A stretch of 64,000 bases of DNA from Pegea sp. RAD2-039 (Eukaryota; Chordata; Thaliacea; Salpida; Salpidae): assembly GCA_034620365.1 (NCBI GenBank), contig JAQGEQ010000071.1:682001-746000 (forward strand), read 5' to 3'. Below the pieces are notes generated by a model, which saw only the letters and a list, made by a program, of their open reading frames with translations, made no database searches and was not told where the DNA came from. The position numbers were made by a program, and so were the translations under genes. The first letter of the stretch is position 1; each line of letters opens with the position of its first letter. Below, piece by piece: positions 14,595 to 34,134 of this stretch.

Positions 14595-17135
14595 TTTCAA
14601 ATTGAAGCTATAAAATGTCTGTTATGTAAACAAATTATAAAGTTATTAATTTAATTAATTAAATAATTACTATAAATTAGTTTTCAAAATAATTAATAAG
14701 TAAAATTGATAATCTTAATAAATTTATTTTATAATTTAATTCTAAAAATGTAGCAACCTATTAAAGTAGATTACAGGTTTATAGATTCAGTAAAAATAAC
14801 AAATATGTTAAAAAATTAGTTCAAATCAAGTTTTAATCTAAAAAAGACAAAGCTTTAGAAAAATATTTTTGAATTAAATTGATAAAATATTTCTCTAAAG
14901 TCAAAAAACTTTCTAAAACAAATAAAAAAAGATATTCAATTTAGTATTTTATTATTAAAAATAGTTTAAATTGATTTAACTTAGTTTCTTTTCCATGTTT
15001 TATCTATTAATTTCATATATCACAAAGAGGAACACTTAAATTGTTAAGTAAATAAAAATCTACATTTATAATATATGTAAGTCAAATGCAAAGTTCAGCT
15101 AAAAAGTATAATAAATAGAAGATAAGTTGATGTTTACTTATGGTGATGTTTATTTTTAAAATTGATTTTATTTCTATGCAGTTAGCTTTGCATAATTTTG
15201 CGCTTTACAATAAAAGCTTATTTAACATTTTTGCTTCGTTTAAGTATTTAAAAAATATAAAACAAAAATTATCATTTTTTTACGCATTTATTATTCTTTA
15301 AAAATTTATTTTTCTGTTTAAAGATTTGTTATCTACTTTTTAATCTAAAATAAGAACCTGACATTTTAAAGTAAATTAAATATATTTATTTAATATAATT
15401 ACAAGAACACACAATGATATTAAGAGAAGAAATTTTTGAATATTTGAAAAAAAAATTTTCACTACAAATATCCGCCCCAAACTAAAGTTTAACTCTTTTG
15501 TATGAAGTCCTCACCGCGAAGATATTACACAGCTTGAATCCTTTAAAAGATTCCTTTTTACTTAGAAAGCTTTTCTTAGATTTGGTATTTTCCTTATACA
15601 AAAAACGTAATGTTGAGTTTTTGGTGTATCGACTAAAATTTTCTGACCTGGTACTACTATTTGAAATTATTAATGGTATTTTCTATCCTAACTTTATAGA
15701 ATATTTTCAAGATTTGAATCTCTGCTACGTTCTCAGAGGCTCTTCATTAAAAATTAAACAGCTCAACAACTTTAAGAGCATCCAGTGAAGTAACAGCCTT
15801 TTCAATAGGGTAACTAAGGCTTGGAACTCTCTTCCCGATTCGATCCCTACATCTAAACCTATCGCATCTTTAAAAATTATGCCAAATAGATATGATTTAA
15901 GTAATTTACTTAACAAGGGAGTATAAAACTGCCAGTTTCCTCACTTTCTTTTTTGTTATAAAAAATTTTTGATTCATAATTTATATATCTAAAATTAATT
16001 ACATTTTAAATAAAAAATTTAGTATCAACTTATTTAGAAGACTTTTACGTTTCTTTTTTCATAAAATGCCTTTAAAACATTCAAACAAATTTAAACCAAA
16101 AAATGAATAGCTTTCAATGACTTTAAATAATGGTTGTTTCTTCTTTCTCTTTATGTAAAGTAAATTATTTTGAGCCTATCAATCAACAGTAACTTGATAT
16201 AAATCTATATATTTTGACAAAGTCTAATAAAATTGTTTTATCCTTTAAAATATTTTAAAATGATTTTTAAAGTCTTTATAATAGAAATATAAAAACTGTT
16301 GAAAGATAAATTTTTACTTGTACAATGGTATACGTCATGTTTCATATAAAAACTAAAGTAGCTATGTCAATGCTATATAAAGTTTTATAAATACTTGATA
16401 ATCTTCGAAGCTGTAATGTAATTTTTTTCTACCCATTGAAGTTTCTGCATCTTTGAGTCTTTAGACTTTTATTAAAACAATTAGTTATTGATTTAAAATT
16501 ACTGATAAAATCTTATTGTGAGTTTTCAATACAAATTGAAAGTGCTGTCTTTGCTTATAATAAGCAGTAATAAATAAATTTCTATAAATTGGATAAACTA
16601 CTTTGTAATAGTCATTAGGTTTTAATACTAGTAAAATCAATTTATTATTTATCAACAATTTATGTGAAAATAATATATAAAACTCTTGATCAAATAATGT
16701 TTCCATAATTTAGTTTTATCAGAATATTAGACAACAAATTCAATATTGTTTTGTTCAAAAACTAGTTTAATAAAGTATAAAAATACTTAGCGTAAAATTA
16801 CTTAAAAACCATTTTAGAAAATTTACGCAAAGCGTCGGTAGTTACCAATTAATGTTAATGGCACTTTATTATTCTAAAATGTTATTTCTAATTTAAGAAG
16901 TCAAAAAATATTTTTTAGCAGTTACACTCAGTTACTGTAATAGAGTTTAACTTCTGTATTTTTGCTGAGAAAAATCAAATCGATTTTAATGTTTAAACTC
17001 AAGATAATGTTTACTTTTTCAGTCACAATGAAAATTATTTAAAAATATTCTTCTGTCAACGGATCGACAAAAACAAAAAACTTTAAATAACTTTGAAAAA
17101 GAGGATTTTTGAATTTGTGAGAAGCTGATATAAAA
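14595..17135. other. Divergent intergenic region with a LINE relic
   Basis: Lies between the minus-strand TMEM144-like gene and the plus-strand WD40 gene, so it should contain both promoters. Apart from the LINE reverse-transcriptase tail at about 15486-15926 it is AT-rich and featureless to my eye. No TATA element can be picked out reliably at this base composition. Confidence 0.5.
15486..15926 (+). mobile_element. LINE (non-LTR retrotransposon) fragment, C-terminal end of the reverse-transcriptase ORF
   Basis: An open frame from 15486 ends at a TGA at 15786-15788, and the same frame continues to a TAA at 15924-15926. The first part reads like the thumb region of jockey/CR1/L2-type elements, with the motif RLKFSDLVLLFEIINGIF. 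After the stop comes the diagnostic motif FNRVTKAWNSLPDSI, then a segment ending in SLK, which is the usual end of LINE ORF2 in that group. Fingers, palm and endonuclease are missing, so this is a strongly 5'-truncated, single-stop relic, which is normal for LINE insertions. No clear target-site duplication was found, and the exact ends are uncertain. It is richer in G+C than its surroundings, consistent with a more recent arrival. Confidence 0.75.
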
Positions 17136-24682
<7,547 letters not shown>

Positions 24683-26403
24683 ATAATGATCTTCTTCATC
24701 ACTACCTAAATCACTAGCGATCATATGACTGTGAAAGATTTTGTAATTTTAATCATGTATCAGAAGGAACAAGAAGATGTAAATTAATTATAAATTTGTA
24801 GTTTTAGTAATTTTGTTTATTTTTCAGATCTTGCTACTTTGAAATCATGAGTCTTTCTCTTATAAATAATTTTCTTAGCAAAACCAACTTTCTGAACCGT
24901 TTGCATTCACATCAGTTGTTTCATTTCTGTTTACAATTTTCTTATAGAAATATTCATTTGATAGTTTTATGAGTAACTCAGTAGAAAACACATTTCACTG
25001 TTATCTTCATGATCACTTAAACAAGCTGGTCAACGAATTTTCGTTCAAATATAAGAGATGTCAAATTATACATTTATTAAGTTTTGTCTGTATCTGAAAA
25101 ATAACAGTTTTTATGGTAACTGATCAATCGTTTCTAAAGTATTTTATTTATTTATTTATATGTCTGATAATTTTTGATAATTAAAAAGTTTTATCAAAAA
25201 ACACTAAAGCTATAACCCGAAAACAATTTAGATAGAACACGAAATATTCAGATGTAATAATAGATAATGATATTTTCAAATGCATAACCAAAAGTCATGT
25301 CATAAAAACTTAGCCTAAAAAAAGGTATTTTAAAACACGATTAAATAAAATGAACAGAGAAGAAATGCATTTTCTTATAATAAGAAAGTGAATTCAATAT
25401 GTCAATATTTCAAACATTTAATGAAAAGCACAAAAATGTATTCTAAGTCTCCTAACTACATTTGAATTACTAAACCGAAGATATCGTCTATAACTAGCTT
25501 TTCTTTGCTTGATATTATTAGTAAGGTCAGGATACTAAGTCATTCTAACTATCTTTTTTAAGTTGCATTTGAACCTTGAATGGTTTAATCTATTGAAGTT
25601 TTTATCATAATGTTAGTTGACTAGACATTTGCAATGTTATTTGAATTCTTGTAACTTTAGTGGAGTTTTATTTCTATTAGTTATATTTGTTAATCTAAAA
25701 TTTATTTAATAAACATATCTCTGAAAATCACTAATTTTGTAACTATCTGGAAAATTGTAATTCATGGCTACAATTGCAGCTACAAACATATTCAGACAAA
25801 AAAATGCTGAAAATACATACGTATTGTTTGAGAAGCACAATCAGACCAATCAAAAACTGTTTGCTATACAACAAATGTGTAGTTACGACTAAGCAATTCG
25901 TTTAATGAGAGTATAAATTTACAGAAAGCTACAACAAAGACTTTCCTGTTTGACAGCTTTATGTGTTATTGATCCCGCTTTTTTACAGAAAAATTTAAGT
26001 TTTAGTTATTGGTTTTATTTAACTTTATTTTGCTTAACTTGTTTTTTCAATGCTCTCACGAACTTAGAAAGTAAAAGAACAATTTTTCAGATAACGAATT
26101 TTAGAAAGCTGGTAAGTATTTTTTCTAAAGAATTTTATTATCTTCATCATAAAGTTGTTAAGATATCAAAATTCTAACATCAATTTCAGAAAAATATCAT
26201 TGTAATAAATTCTAATTTGCTTGAAACAAATCTAAAACTAAAATTCATTTTTAAAATAACTATTTTTATGTTTTTTAAAGCTGTTTATTTAACAGATAAC
26301 TTTATTCAAAAACAACTATTAAAAGTCAAGCTATTAAAGTATCTCAGAGTGTAACATTGTTAAAATTTTCAACTTGTGTTTTACAAAGATAAAACGTGTG
26401 AAA
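24683..26403. other. Spacer between the WD40 and UNC93-like genes
   Basis: 1.7 kb of AT-rich sequence between two plus-strand genes. It should hold the 3' UTR of the WD40 gene (an AATAAA lies at 25708-25713, rather far downstream) and the promoter of the UNC93-like gene. A 75-codon open frame at 25950-26177 looks like chance hydrophobic AT-rich translation and is not called a gene. Confidence 0.5.
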
Positions 26404-29400
26404 ATGGGAGAAAGTGAATTGGAATCCTCAGAACCTCCAAGATACAGCCTAGAATTTGATGCTGAGCAATATGAAATCGATTTGATTAAATCTAACCCTC
26501 GATTGTTAAAGTAACTATTATACATTTTTAACAGATAATAATTCAATGCCAATAAAATATATTCTAATTATAATTTAAAATCCTTAATCTTTTAAAACAT
26601 GATAGAGAAGAAAAGAGAAGAATTATGAAGAATTTGATCTTCATATGTATCTCATTCATGTGTAACTTTACTGCTTTTAACGGCTCATCTGTGCTGCAAT
26701 CAAGTCTCAATGATGATGATGGACTTGGCGTTGCTTCTCTCGCTATTATCTATGGAACTTTAATTATTTCAGCTCTATTCATGCCAACAATTGGTTAGTG
26801 CAAATTAATCAAATTTTACAACTTTTGTCAAAAGCATTATTGGCTGTAAACAATAAAGTTTTTATAGTGCGTCGATAAAGCAACTATAAAAGATTCTATG
26901 TAACTTTTATTTTTAATGACTAAAAAAATCTTTTATCAAAATTTCATAAGAATAGTAGAAATTAAAAACTTGACAATTTTAAGAATAAAGATACTAATAC
27001 TATACTAATAATAGATACTATTTGATTATCATGATAAAAACAATCCTTTTAAGTGAAGTTGAGGTCTGAATCAACTTAATAAGGATAATACAAATACAAT
27101 ACAAATAACAAACGTGTTTGTGTTCTGTTTAAGTTGTCATTAAAGTTTGGCAATATAAATTCTTTTACTTGAACATTTGAAGTGGTTCACTTTTGTTTCC
27201 TTATTTCATTAATTTTTGTTACCTTATCGCTTTATTGCTTTGTAAACAAAGATGTAAACAAATTTATTGTGTCAAGAATTTTAGTATGACATAAAATAGC
27301 TAAAATATCGAAAAGTAAACGAACAGACTGATTGTAAAACTAAAAAAACGAATTCATAATCCATCAAAGTGAAAAATTTACTTGAGGTATTAACAGATTA
27401 AACATAATGATGTTTATTTTAATTTTGTAGTAATTAAAAAACTGGGATGTAAGTGGACAATAGTTGTAGCTATTTGTGGCTACGTGACCTACAGCTTGGC
27501 TAATTTTTATCCTTCTTGGGGTACTCTTGTGCCCAGCTCAATTATCGTTGGATTTTCTGCAGCGCCACTCTGGTCAGCCAAAAGTGCATATTTGACGACA
27601 TCAGCGAGCCGGTAATGTTTATAGTTGATTAAAATAATATCAAGCTTCTAAGAGAAAAGGAACTTTGCTGCTATACTAAGAGTTTATTGTTAATATTTAA
27701 TATATTACCTTCACTTGATAAACAAAAATTTAAACTATTTTCCATCAATGAAAGAATTACTTTTACTTTTTTCAAATTCTAACTGATTTTTGCTGCCACT
27801 TTGTTGAGTATTTCAACTAAATTGTTGTATTATTTTTATATATAAGTAACAATCACTTACATCATAAAATAATAAATCAGTTTTTAGTATTGCGGCTCAA
27901 TTTTTTGACTTGGTGTACTATATTTATGTTTTTTATTGGAAAATAATAAAATAACTTTTTATTTTATATTGAATTCAATTCATAGATTTAATTTACAATT
28001 TAAGGAATAATGAATAACTTACTTCAAGTATAAAAGTTACAGATGGTTATTACTGTCTAGAGATTTTATACGTTAGCATTAAACTACAATTTTTCTGTAA
28101 TAAAGTAAACTTTGAGATTTTTTTTAACGAGCAGTTTAACTATAACATAAAACAAATTTCTCATTTGGTACTAGGTTGTGTTTAGTTTTTCTGCAAAATA
28201 CTATCAATTATTGTCTATTTTAAAAGATGATTTTTCTTATTACTACTTGGTATTACTTACTAAAGAATCAAACTTTTTTTGTAGATAGTATACTTGTATT
28301 AGGCACAACATTTTTATGTTGAGAAATCAGATGAATAAATTGAGATTTTTCTCAGATATGCCAAATTAGTAGATGATACAAAAGATGCTTTAGTAAACAC
28401 ATTTTTTGGAATATTTTTCTTCTTTTTTCAAGCAACAAACATTATTGGAAACCTTATATCTTCTTTTGTGTTATCAAATGGGTTTTTAGGTAAGTGTTTT
28501 ATCAAAACAACCAAAGTTAAAAATAAAAATTGTTTTCAACAATTAGTTTTATAGTAAGTTAGCAACTAACTTTATATTAGCTTTACAACTGCAAAAATAA
28601 TACTAAGCATTGAAACAATAGCTACAAAAAAGTTAAAAATTTATATCACAATGAAAGTAAAATCTAAAAGAATCTTAAAGGCCACGTTTTAACAACAATT
28701 GTTTTAACAACATTTTCTGACTTATTTTGTATTTTTGATAATGCAGATTAAGCTAACTATTTAGTTAACGCAGGTTATTTAAGGGTAAAAAGTAAATAAA
28801 AAAGATAAGACCAACTAATTTATCACGTTTTAAACGCAATTGTTTGTTTTTGTAAATTGAATAATATCAAAGATTACAAGAATAAAATAAAGTTGTGCTT
28901 AATTAAGAGTCAAAATACAGTTTTAACCTTAAAAAAATAAAAATGTTACAGAATAACTCACTTTTGCTAATCATGTGATTCTAAACTAATAAAAAATATG
29001 TTTGTTGTTGTGAAAAGTTTACACCAATATAACGCTTAAGGGTATTTTCAGAATTTCCAAGCTGTTACAACGAGACTTTCATTGAAGACTACTGTGGAGC
29101 TTCTGATTGTCCCAGCTTTGATACTGAATCAGCGAGAAACGAGTCTTCATGTGGAGACAGCATTGTGACAAGCGATAGCATCGAGAAAGACACTGTGTAT
29201 CTTCTGATGGGTATTTACGCTGCTATTGGACTCCTTGGAGCTTTTATAACAGGATTTTTTGTAGATCCCATTCAATTGAGGTATTTGTTCCACAAGCATT
29301 AAAAATAAATTTCTTGTTTTTAAACTAAACTAAAAGTTAATATATATTTAATCATTTTATTATATTTACTCCTTTTTTAGCTTATATTAAAAAATCATAA

Positions 29401-30935
29401 CATGAATAGAGTAGCTGAGCTAATTACCATCAAATTTTACTTGAGTGAAGATTTTGAATAATTAAATAATTTCTTGGTTTGTTTTTGCTTTTTTGTTTCA
29501 ATACTGTATTATAAAGCTTATAAGCTTAAAACGTCTCCTACTATTAATATGAATTTGGCTGTAAAAACTAATAAAGTCATGCAAGATAAGTTTGTATTTT
29601 ATATAGAACTAAAGAAGATAGGTCTTTGTTCTACCTTGTAACAGCTACATTGACACACATGAAAGATAAGCGTCAATTACTGCTCATTCCGATTACAATG
29701 TATAGTGGCTTTGAGCAGGCGTTTGTTACTGGTGATTACACTAAAGTATGTCCTCAAAAACTTATCACTTCGAATTTTAAAAATTAACTTTTAATTAAAA
29801 AATTTAACATATTATAAATTCAAATAGTCGATATAATAGTACTTTGAAAGCTGTTTCTAAAGCTCTTCAAATATATTAAAATAGAAAATGATTAACCTAA
29901 CTGATCTGCATACAGTCGTTCATCACCTGTCCTCTTGGTGTGAACTGGGTGGGTTTCGTTTTGATATGCTATGGAGCTTGTGATTCGGTATTTTCAATCA
30001 CATTTGGCAGACTAGAGAAGTATTCTGGTCGAGTTGTTCTTTTTATTCTTGCTGCAGTTATTAATCTTGCTCTACTAATAGTATTTTTAGTAAGTTGATC
30101 ATCTTATAAATGTTTATTAAATAGTGTTTCAAATAAAATTACTAAATCAGATTTAGGGCTTACAAACTTAGAAAATAAATATTGGTAACTCACAAACAAC
30201 AACAAAATAAGATTAAAGTTTAATGACTTTTGATTGAAAGTTGTGACAGACTTTTAATGGTAAATATAGGTTATTTATATTTTGCTAGTTATGGAAGCCT
30301 TACCCAGATGGTCAAGTTTTATTCTTTCTTTTAATCGCATTCTGGGGCGTAAGTGATGCAGTTTGGCAAACACAATTAAACTCTCTTTATGGTGTGCTGT
30401 TTTTAACCAATCAAGAGGCAGCATTTGCAAATTATCGCTTGTGGGAATCTCTTGGATTTGTTATTTCTTTTGCTTATCAAGGATTTGTTTGTGTTGAACC
30501 CAAAATTTGGGTGACATTAGGCGTCTTGATCGTCTCGATGATAACATACGCTATAGTAGAGGTGAGTGACTGAAAGTTAGAAGTGACTTCATAATGAACA
30601 AACTTAAATAGTTAGTTGTAGTTAAATCGGAATAACTTATCACTTTGAAAACTTATTACTGAACGCACTACTATAGTTGATTCATTTATTATGTAAAGTT
30701 TTAAAATTAGTTTTCTTCCTATAAATACATTTTATGTGATTATAAAAAAGTACAAATTATTCTTGTATTTAGATTGTAAAAATAATTAAGCAAATTTTCT
30801 TTTCAGGTAGTAGAAAGAAAAAGATTAAAACGAGAAGCTACTTCTCAAATAGAACCAACAAAAAAGGAATACTCTAATGAAGCATTTGAAGAAAGTTTGG
30901 AAACTGACAAATATATTATGAGTGAAAAATTATAA
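26404..30935 (+). CDS. UNC93A: UNC93A-like multispanning membrane protein (major facilitator type)
   Basis: Nine exons, about 517 aa: 26404-26510, 26606-26793, 27431-27611, 28356-28489, 29052-29280, 29607-29745, 29916-30089, 30289-30561 and 30807-30935. Every junction is GT-AG and in phase. From memory the protein follows human UNC93A closely: FMCNFTAFNGSSVLQSSLN in the first helix, GLGVASLAIIYG, a strongly conserved SAAPLWSAKSAYLT, FGIFFFFFQATNIIGNLISS, FEQAFVTGDYTKSFITCPLG, FWGVSDAVWQTQLNSLYGVLF and EAAFANYRLWESLGFVISF. Eleven or twelve helices are expected. A cysteine-rich outer loop (C-x-E then DYCGASDCPS) lies in exon 5, as in the family. The N-terminus is longer than I recall for the human protein (about 40 acidic, polar residues before helix 1), and the C-terminus is a charged cytosolic tail. 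C. elegans unc-93 regulates a muscle potassium channel, but the role of UNC93A proper is not settled, so no substrate is assigned. Confidence 0.95.
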
Positions 30936-33900
30936 GTTTCATATTTTGATTTTAAAAATCAACTTCCAATTAATGCAGTAACATATTCATTTTAAGAATA
31001 CCGAATTAAAGATCATGAAGTTTACGAAATAAGATAAAGATTTATGCACCTATAGAGTATAAATTTAGAAATAATTTATCATTCAAATTTGTACTTTTAT
31101 TAATTGCTTTTGTTTGTAAATATATTGATCCCAATAAAATTTAATCAAACGTGGCTTACAAATATAAACTTTTAAGAGTTTTTTATTTTAACATTAAGAA
31201 TATCACCAAACAATTTTTAAAACGATCAGGTAAAAATGATAAAACTAGTCAATTTGTAAAGAATGGTTGATTCAAGAGAGAAGTTTTTACTAATAGTGTT
31301 TATAATGAGATACAGAAAAAAGACTACAGAAAGAAATATCTGAAGTTAAAGTATTTCAAAAAGATAGTCACACAAAAACAATGCAGTTGACTTTTTTTAT
31401 TCTAAAATTGTATTTTTTTATTGAAGATAGAGAAAATAACAACTGTTTTTTATAAAACATTTCTTGGAACCGATAAGAAGCGAATAAACTACTTGTTGTT
31501 GTCTATCAGATTATTCAAATCAAAATATTAATTCAATCAAAACTAGAATTTTGTCAAACTGTATATTTTTTGCTAACGTTTTTATAGCGTAACTGAATTA
31601 CGATAAAAAAATTAAATTTAGATAAATAAAGGAATTTATAATTATAAAATTTAAAAACATCTTATTTATTTACTGAAAGTTTAATTTTTTTAAACATTTT
31701 TTCTGGTTGAATGAAAAAGTAAACATTTTGGAAAAGAGAGGCTAAAAACTAGAAGCGGAACACAAAAAAATTATGAAAACTTTAAGTAAACAAAAAGTTT
31801 GAATGAGATTTAAAAAGAGTTGATTATAAGATTAGGAAAAACACAAATCCTATAAACTATTTTAAATTATTCATAATTAAATAGAATAATTTTGATTACT
31901 TAAATTAGAAAAATATACTTTAAAAAATATGATAACTATAAAAAAAGTTAAATGATTTATTTAATAAAAGCTTATAATTTAGTTACAGACATATACGGTT
32001 TTTCAACTGTTTTTTGATAACATTTTTTACTTTTGATAGATTTAGTTTTTAACAGATTGAAGTAAATAAAAAACAAGACTTCTCTACTTTATTAGTAGAT
32101 GTTAGAAAACAAATTGATTTTTATTTAAAGCTCCATTAGCTCAGCTTTTAATTAGGCTCAAAATTTAGAATTGACCGCAAAAGTAAAAAAATATAAAGAG
32201 GGCTAGATAAAACTACCTCTTCAAACTTAGTAAAAATCTTGATAAGTTTAATAGAATATCTTACACAAAGCCTACATTTGCATAAATTCTGAAGAAGAAA
32301 TATTGATTTAAATAACATAAAACTGTCGTTTTTACAGCAAAATCTATTATAATATTTGGCTAAGTTTAAACTTTAAACTCCTTTTTTCATAACTTTTATT
32401 CATTATATAAATTTATCTCATCTGTTATTTTTGCTTATTTAAAAATGTTTCTTATTAGTTGAAAAATTATCTTAATTAGTTAAATTAGGCCTATAAGAAG
32501 TTAAAACAACAACAAAAAACGAAACGTTTATGTTAACAAAAATGATTTTAAAATAGAATGTAAATTTTTGCACAAGTCACACAAGCAATTTATTTCGAAT
32601 TTAAATTTATTTTAAAGATTTTTATTTATTTTCCCTACTGAAAAATTAGAGCAGTGATAAGTAATAAGAGTAAAAAATAATAAACTTTAGTTTTATTTAT
32701 ATGAAAATAAAGCGCACAGTTTTTAAATATATTACAAACTAACCTATTTTATGCAGAGTAACAATTTTAGCAATTTAGCTATTTATTGAAATAAACATAA
32801 GCTTTAGAACAGATTATTTTTTGGAAATACGAAAATAAATCTGTTGTTATTCTTCAAATCAATAAAAAATGACTCATTAAACTAAGCAGCATAACCAAAT
32901 AACATTTATACTTGTTGCTATCATATGATCAAAATATAGACTAATATTTTTCTACATATTCTTGTTGGTTTTGTGTTATCGTCATTTTAAAGGTGAAAAA
33001 ATAGTTAGTAAACTACCTAAGATAATTTTTGCCAAATTTCTTCAATACTCTACTTACAGAAAAATAGTTACTCAACAGACCTAATCGCCTCTTTTTGATA
33101 TTTTGAGATTTTTGAGTTTTAATGCTGATCAAAGTAATGTGATTGTCTAACAGAAATCTCTGAATAAAGTACCAACAAAGTCTAATTATATCCCATCTGG
33201 AGTGTCTTAGATTAAAGATAATTGGGTTAATTTAAGTTAAAAGTAAATATAAAATTTTAAGGTACCCTACTAGCACTTCTGCTTCTGTATTGATAATATC
33301 GGCTTTTAAGTTATTTTTTAGTTTGATAAATAATCTTACATAGAAACTACTCCATGAATGGCAGAAATTAATTTAGTTTAAAAAAACTAAGTCAGACTAC
33401 CCGAGTTTCTAAAATAAGCTTTAGAAGTAAATCTTTAAAATGTTGACATTTGTGCAAAAGTTCTGTAAATATACTTTAAGTATAATATTAATGTTGTTTA
33501 AACAAGTAGCTTTAAAAAATTAAAAAGATAAATTGTCTAGGTAAGCTTGATTAAAAACTCTGGTATCTTGTACTGTTTTTGTCGAGCACAACAGTTGTAA
33601 AAATACTTTTTTTTCATTTTCGATGATTCATAAGCATACATTTGCTTGACTAATTTTAGAACTTTTCAGTTAAGGTATTCTCAAATAAGAATTAGTAGAC
33701 TAATTTAAAAATTGTCAACCAAAAAAATGGTTATACAAAAGCGTGTTTCTATTTTACTGTGTTTCCTATAAACAATTATACATAATCATCTGGAAAGCAA
33801 TGTACTATTTATTACAAAGATTAGACTGATGTCAATTCAGTCGAATAAAGAAAATAGGAAAATAGAATAACGCTTCGTTTCTTATCAAAAGCAAAACAAC

Positions 33901-34134
33901 ACATTTTAAGTAATGATCAATTTGTATAGACAGGCAAAGCACAATAATAGTTTTTTTTAAGTCTTTAAAACAACAGCGATATTTCCCATCGTTTTATACA
34001 AATCAGCTCATGAAAAATAAGATATTTATAAATAGTTTCAATGAATAATATTAAATTCAAAAAACTTAAGTAAAAAGGTTTGAAAAGTTTTTAAATTTCA
34101 GCACTAACCCGTTGCGAAGGTAAAATTTTCAAAG
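30936..34134. other. Intergenic region between convergent genes
   Basis: 3.2 kb of AT-rich DNA between the plus-strand UNC93-like gene and the minus-strand GTPase gene, so both flanks are 3' ends. An AATAAA at 31133-31138 suits the UNC93-like gene, and an AATAAA on the minus strand at 33808-33813 suits the GTPase gene. I see no other feature. Confidence 0.5.
31133..31138 (+). terminator. Poly(A) signal of the UNC93A-like gene
   Basis: AATAAA about 200 bases past the TAA stop at 30933-30935, in the right orientation. Support is positional only, since such hexamers are frequent in this base composition. Confidence 0.45.

Noticed and set aside
25950-26177. 75-codon hydrophobic open frame upstream of the UNC93-like gene
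   Set aside because: It does not chain to the UNC93-like exons and has no recognised motif; the hydrophobicity follows from T-richness.
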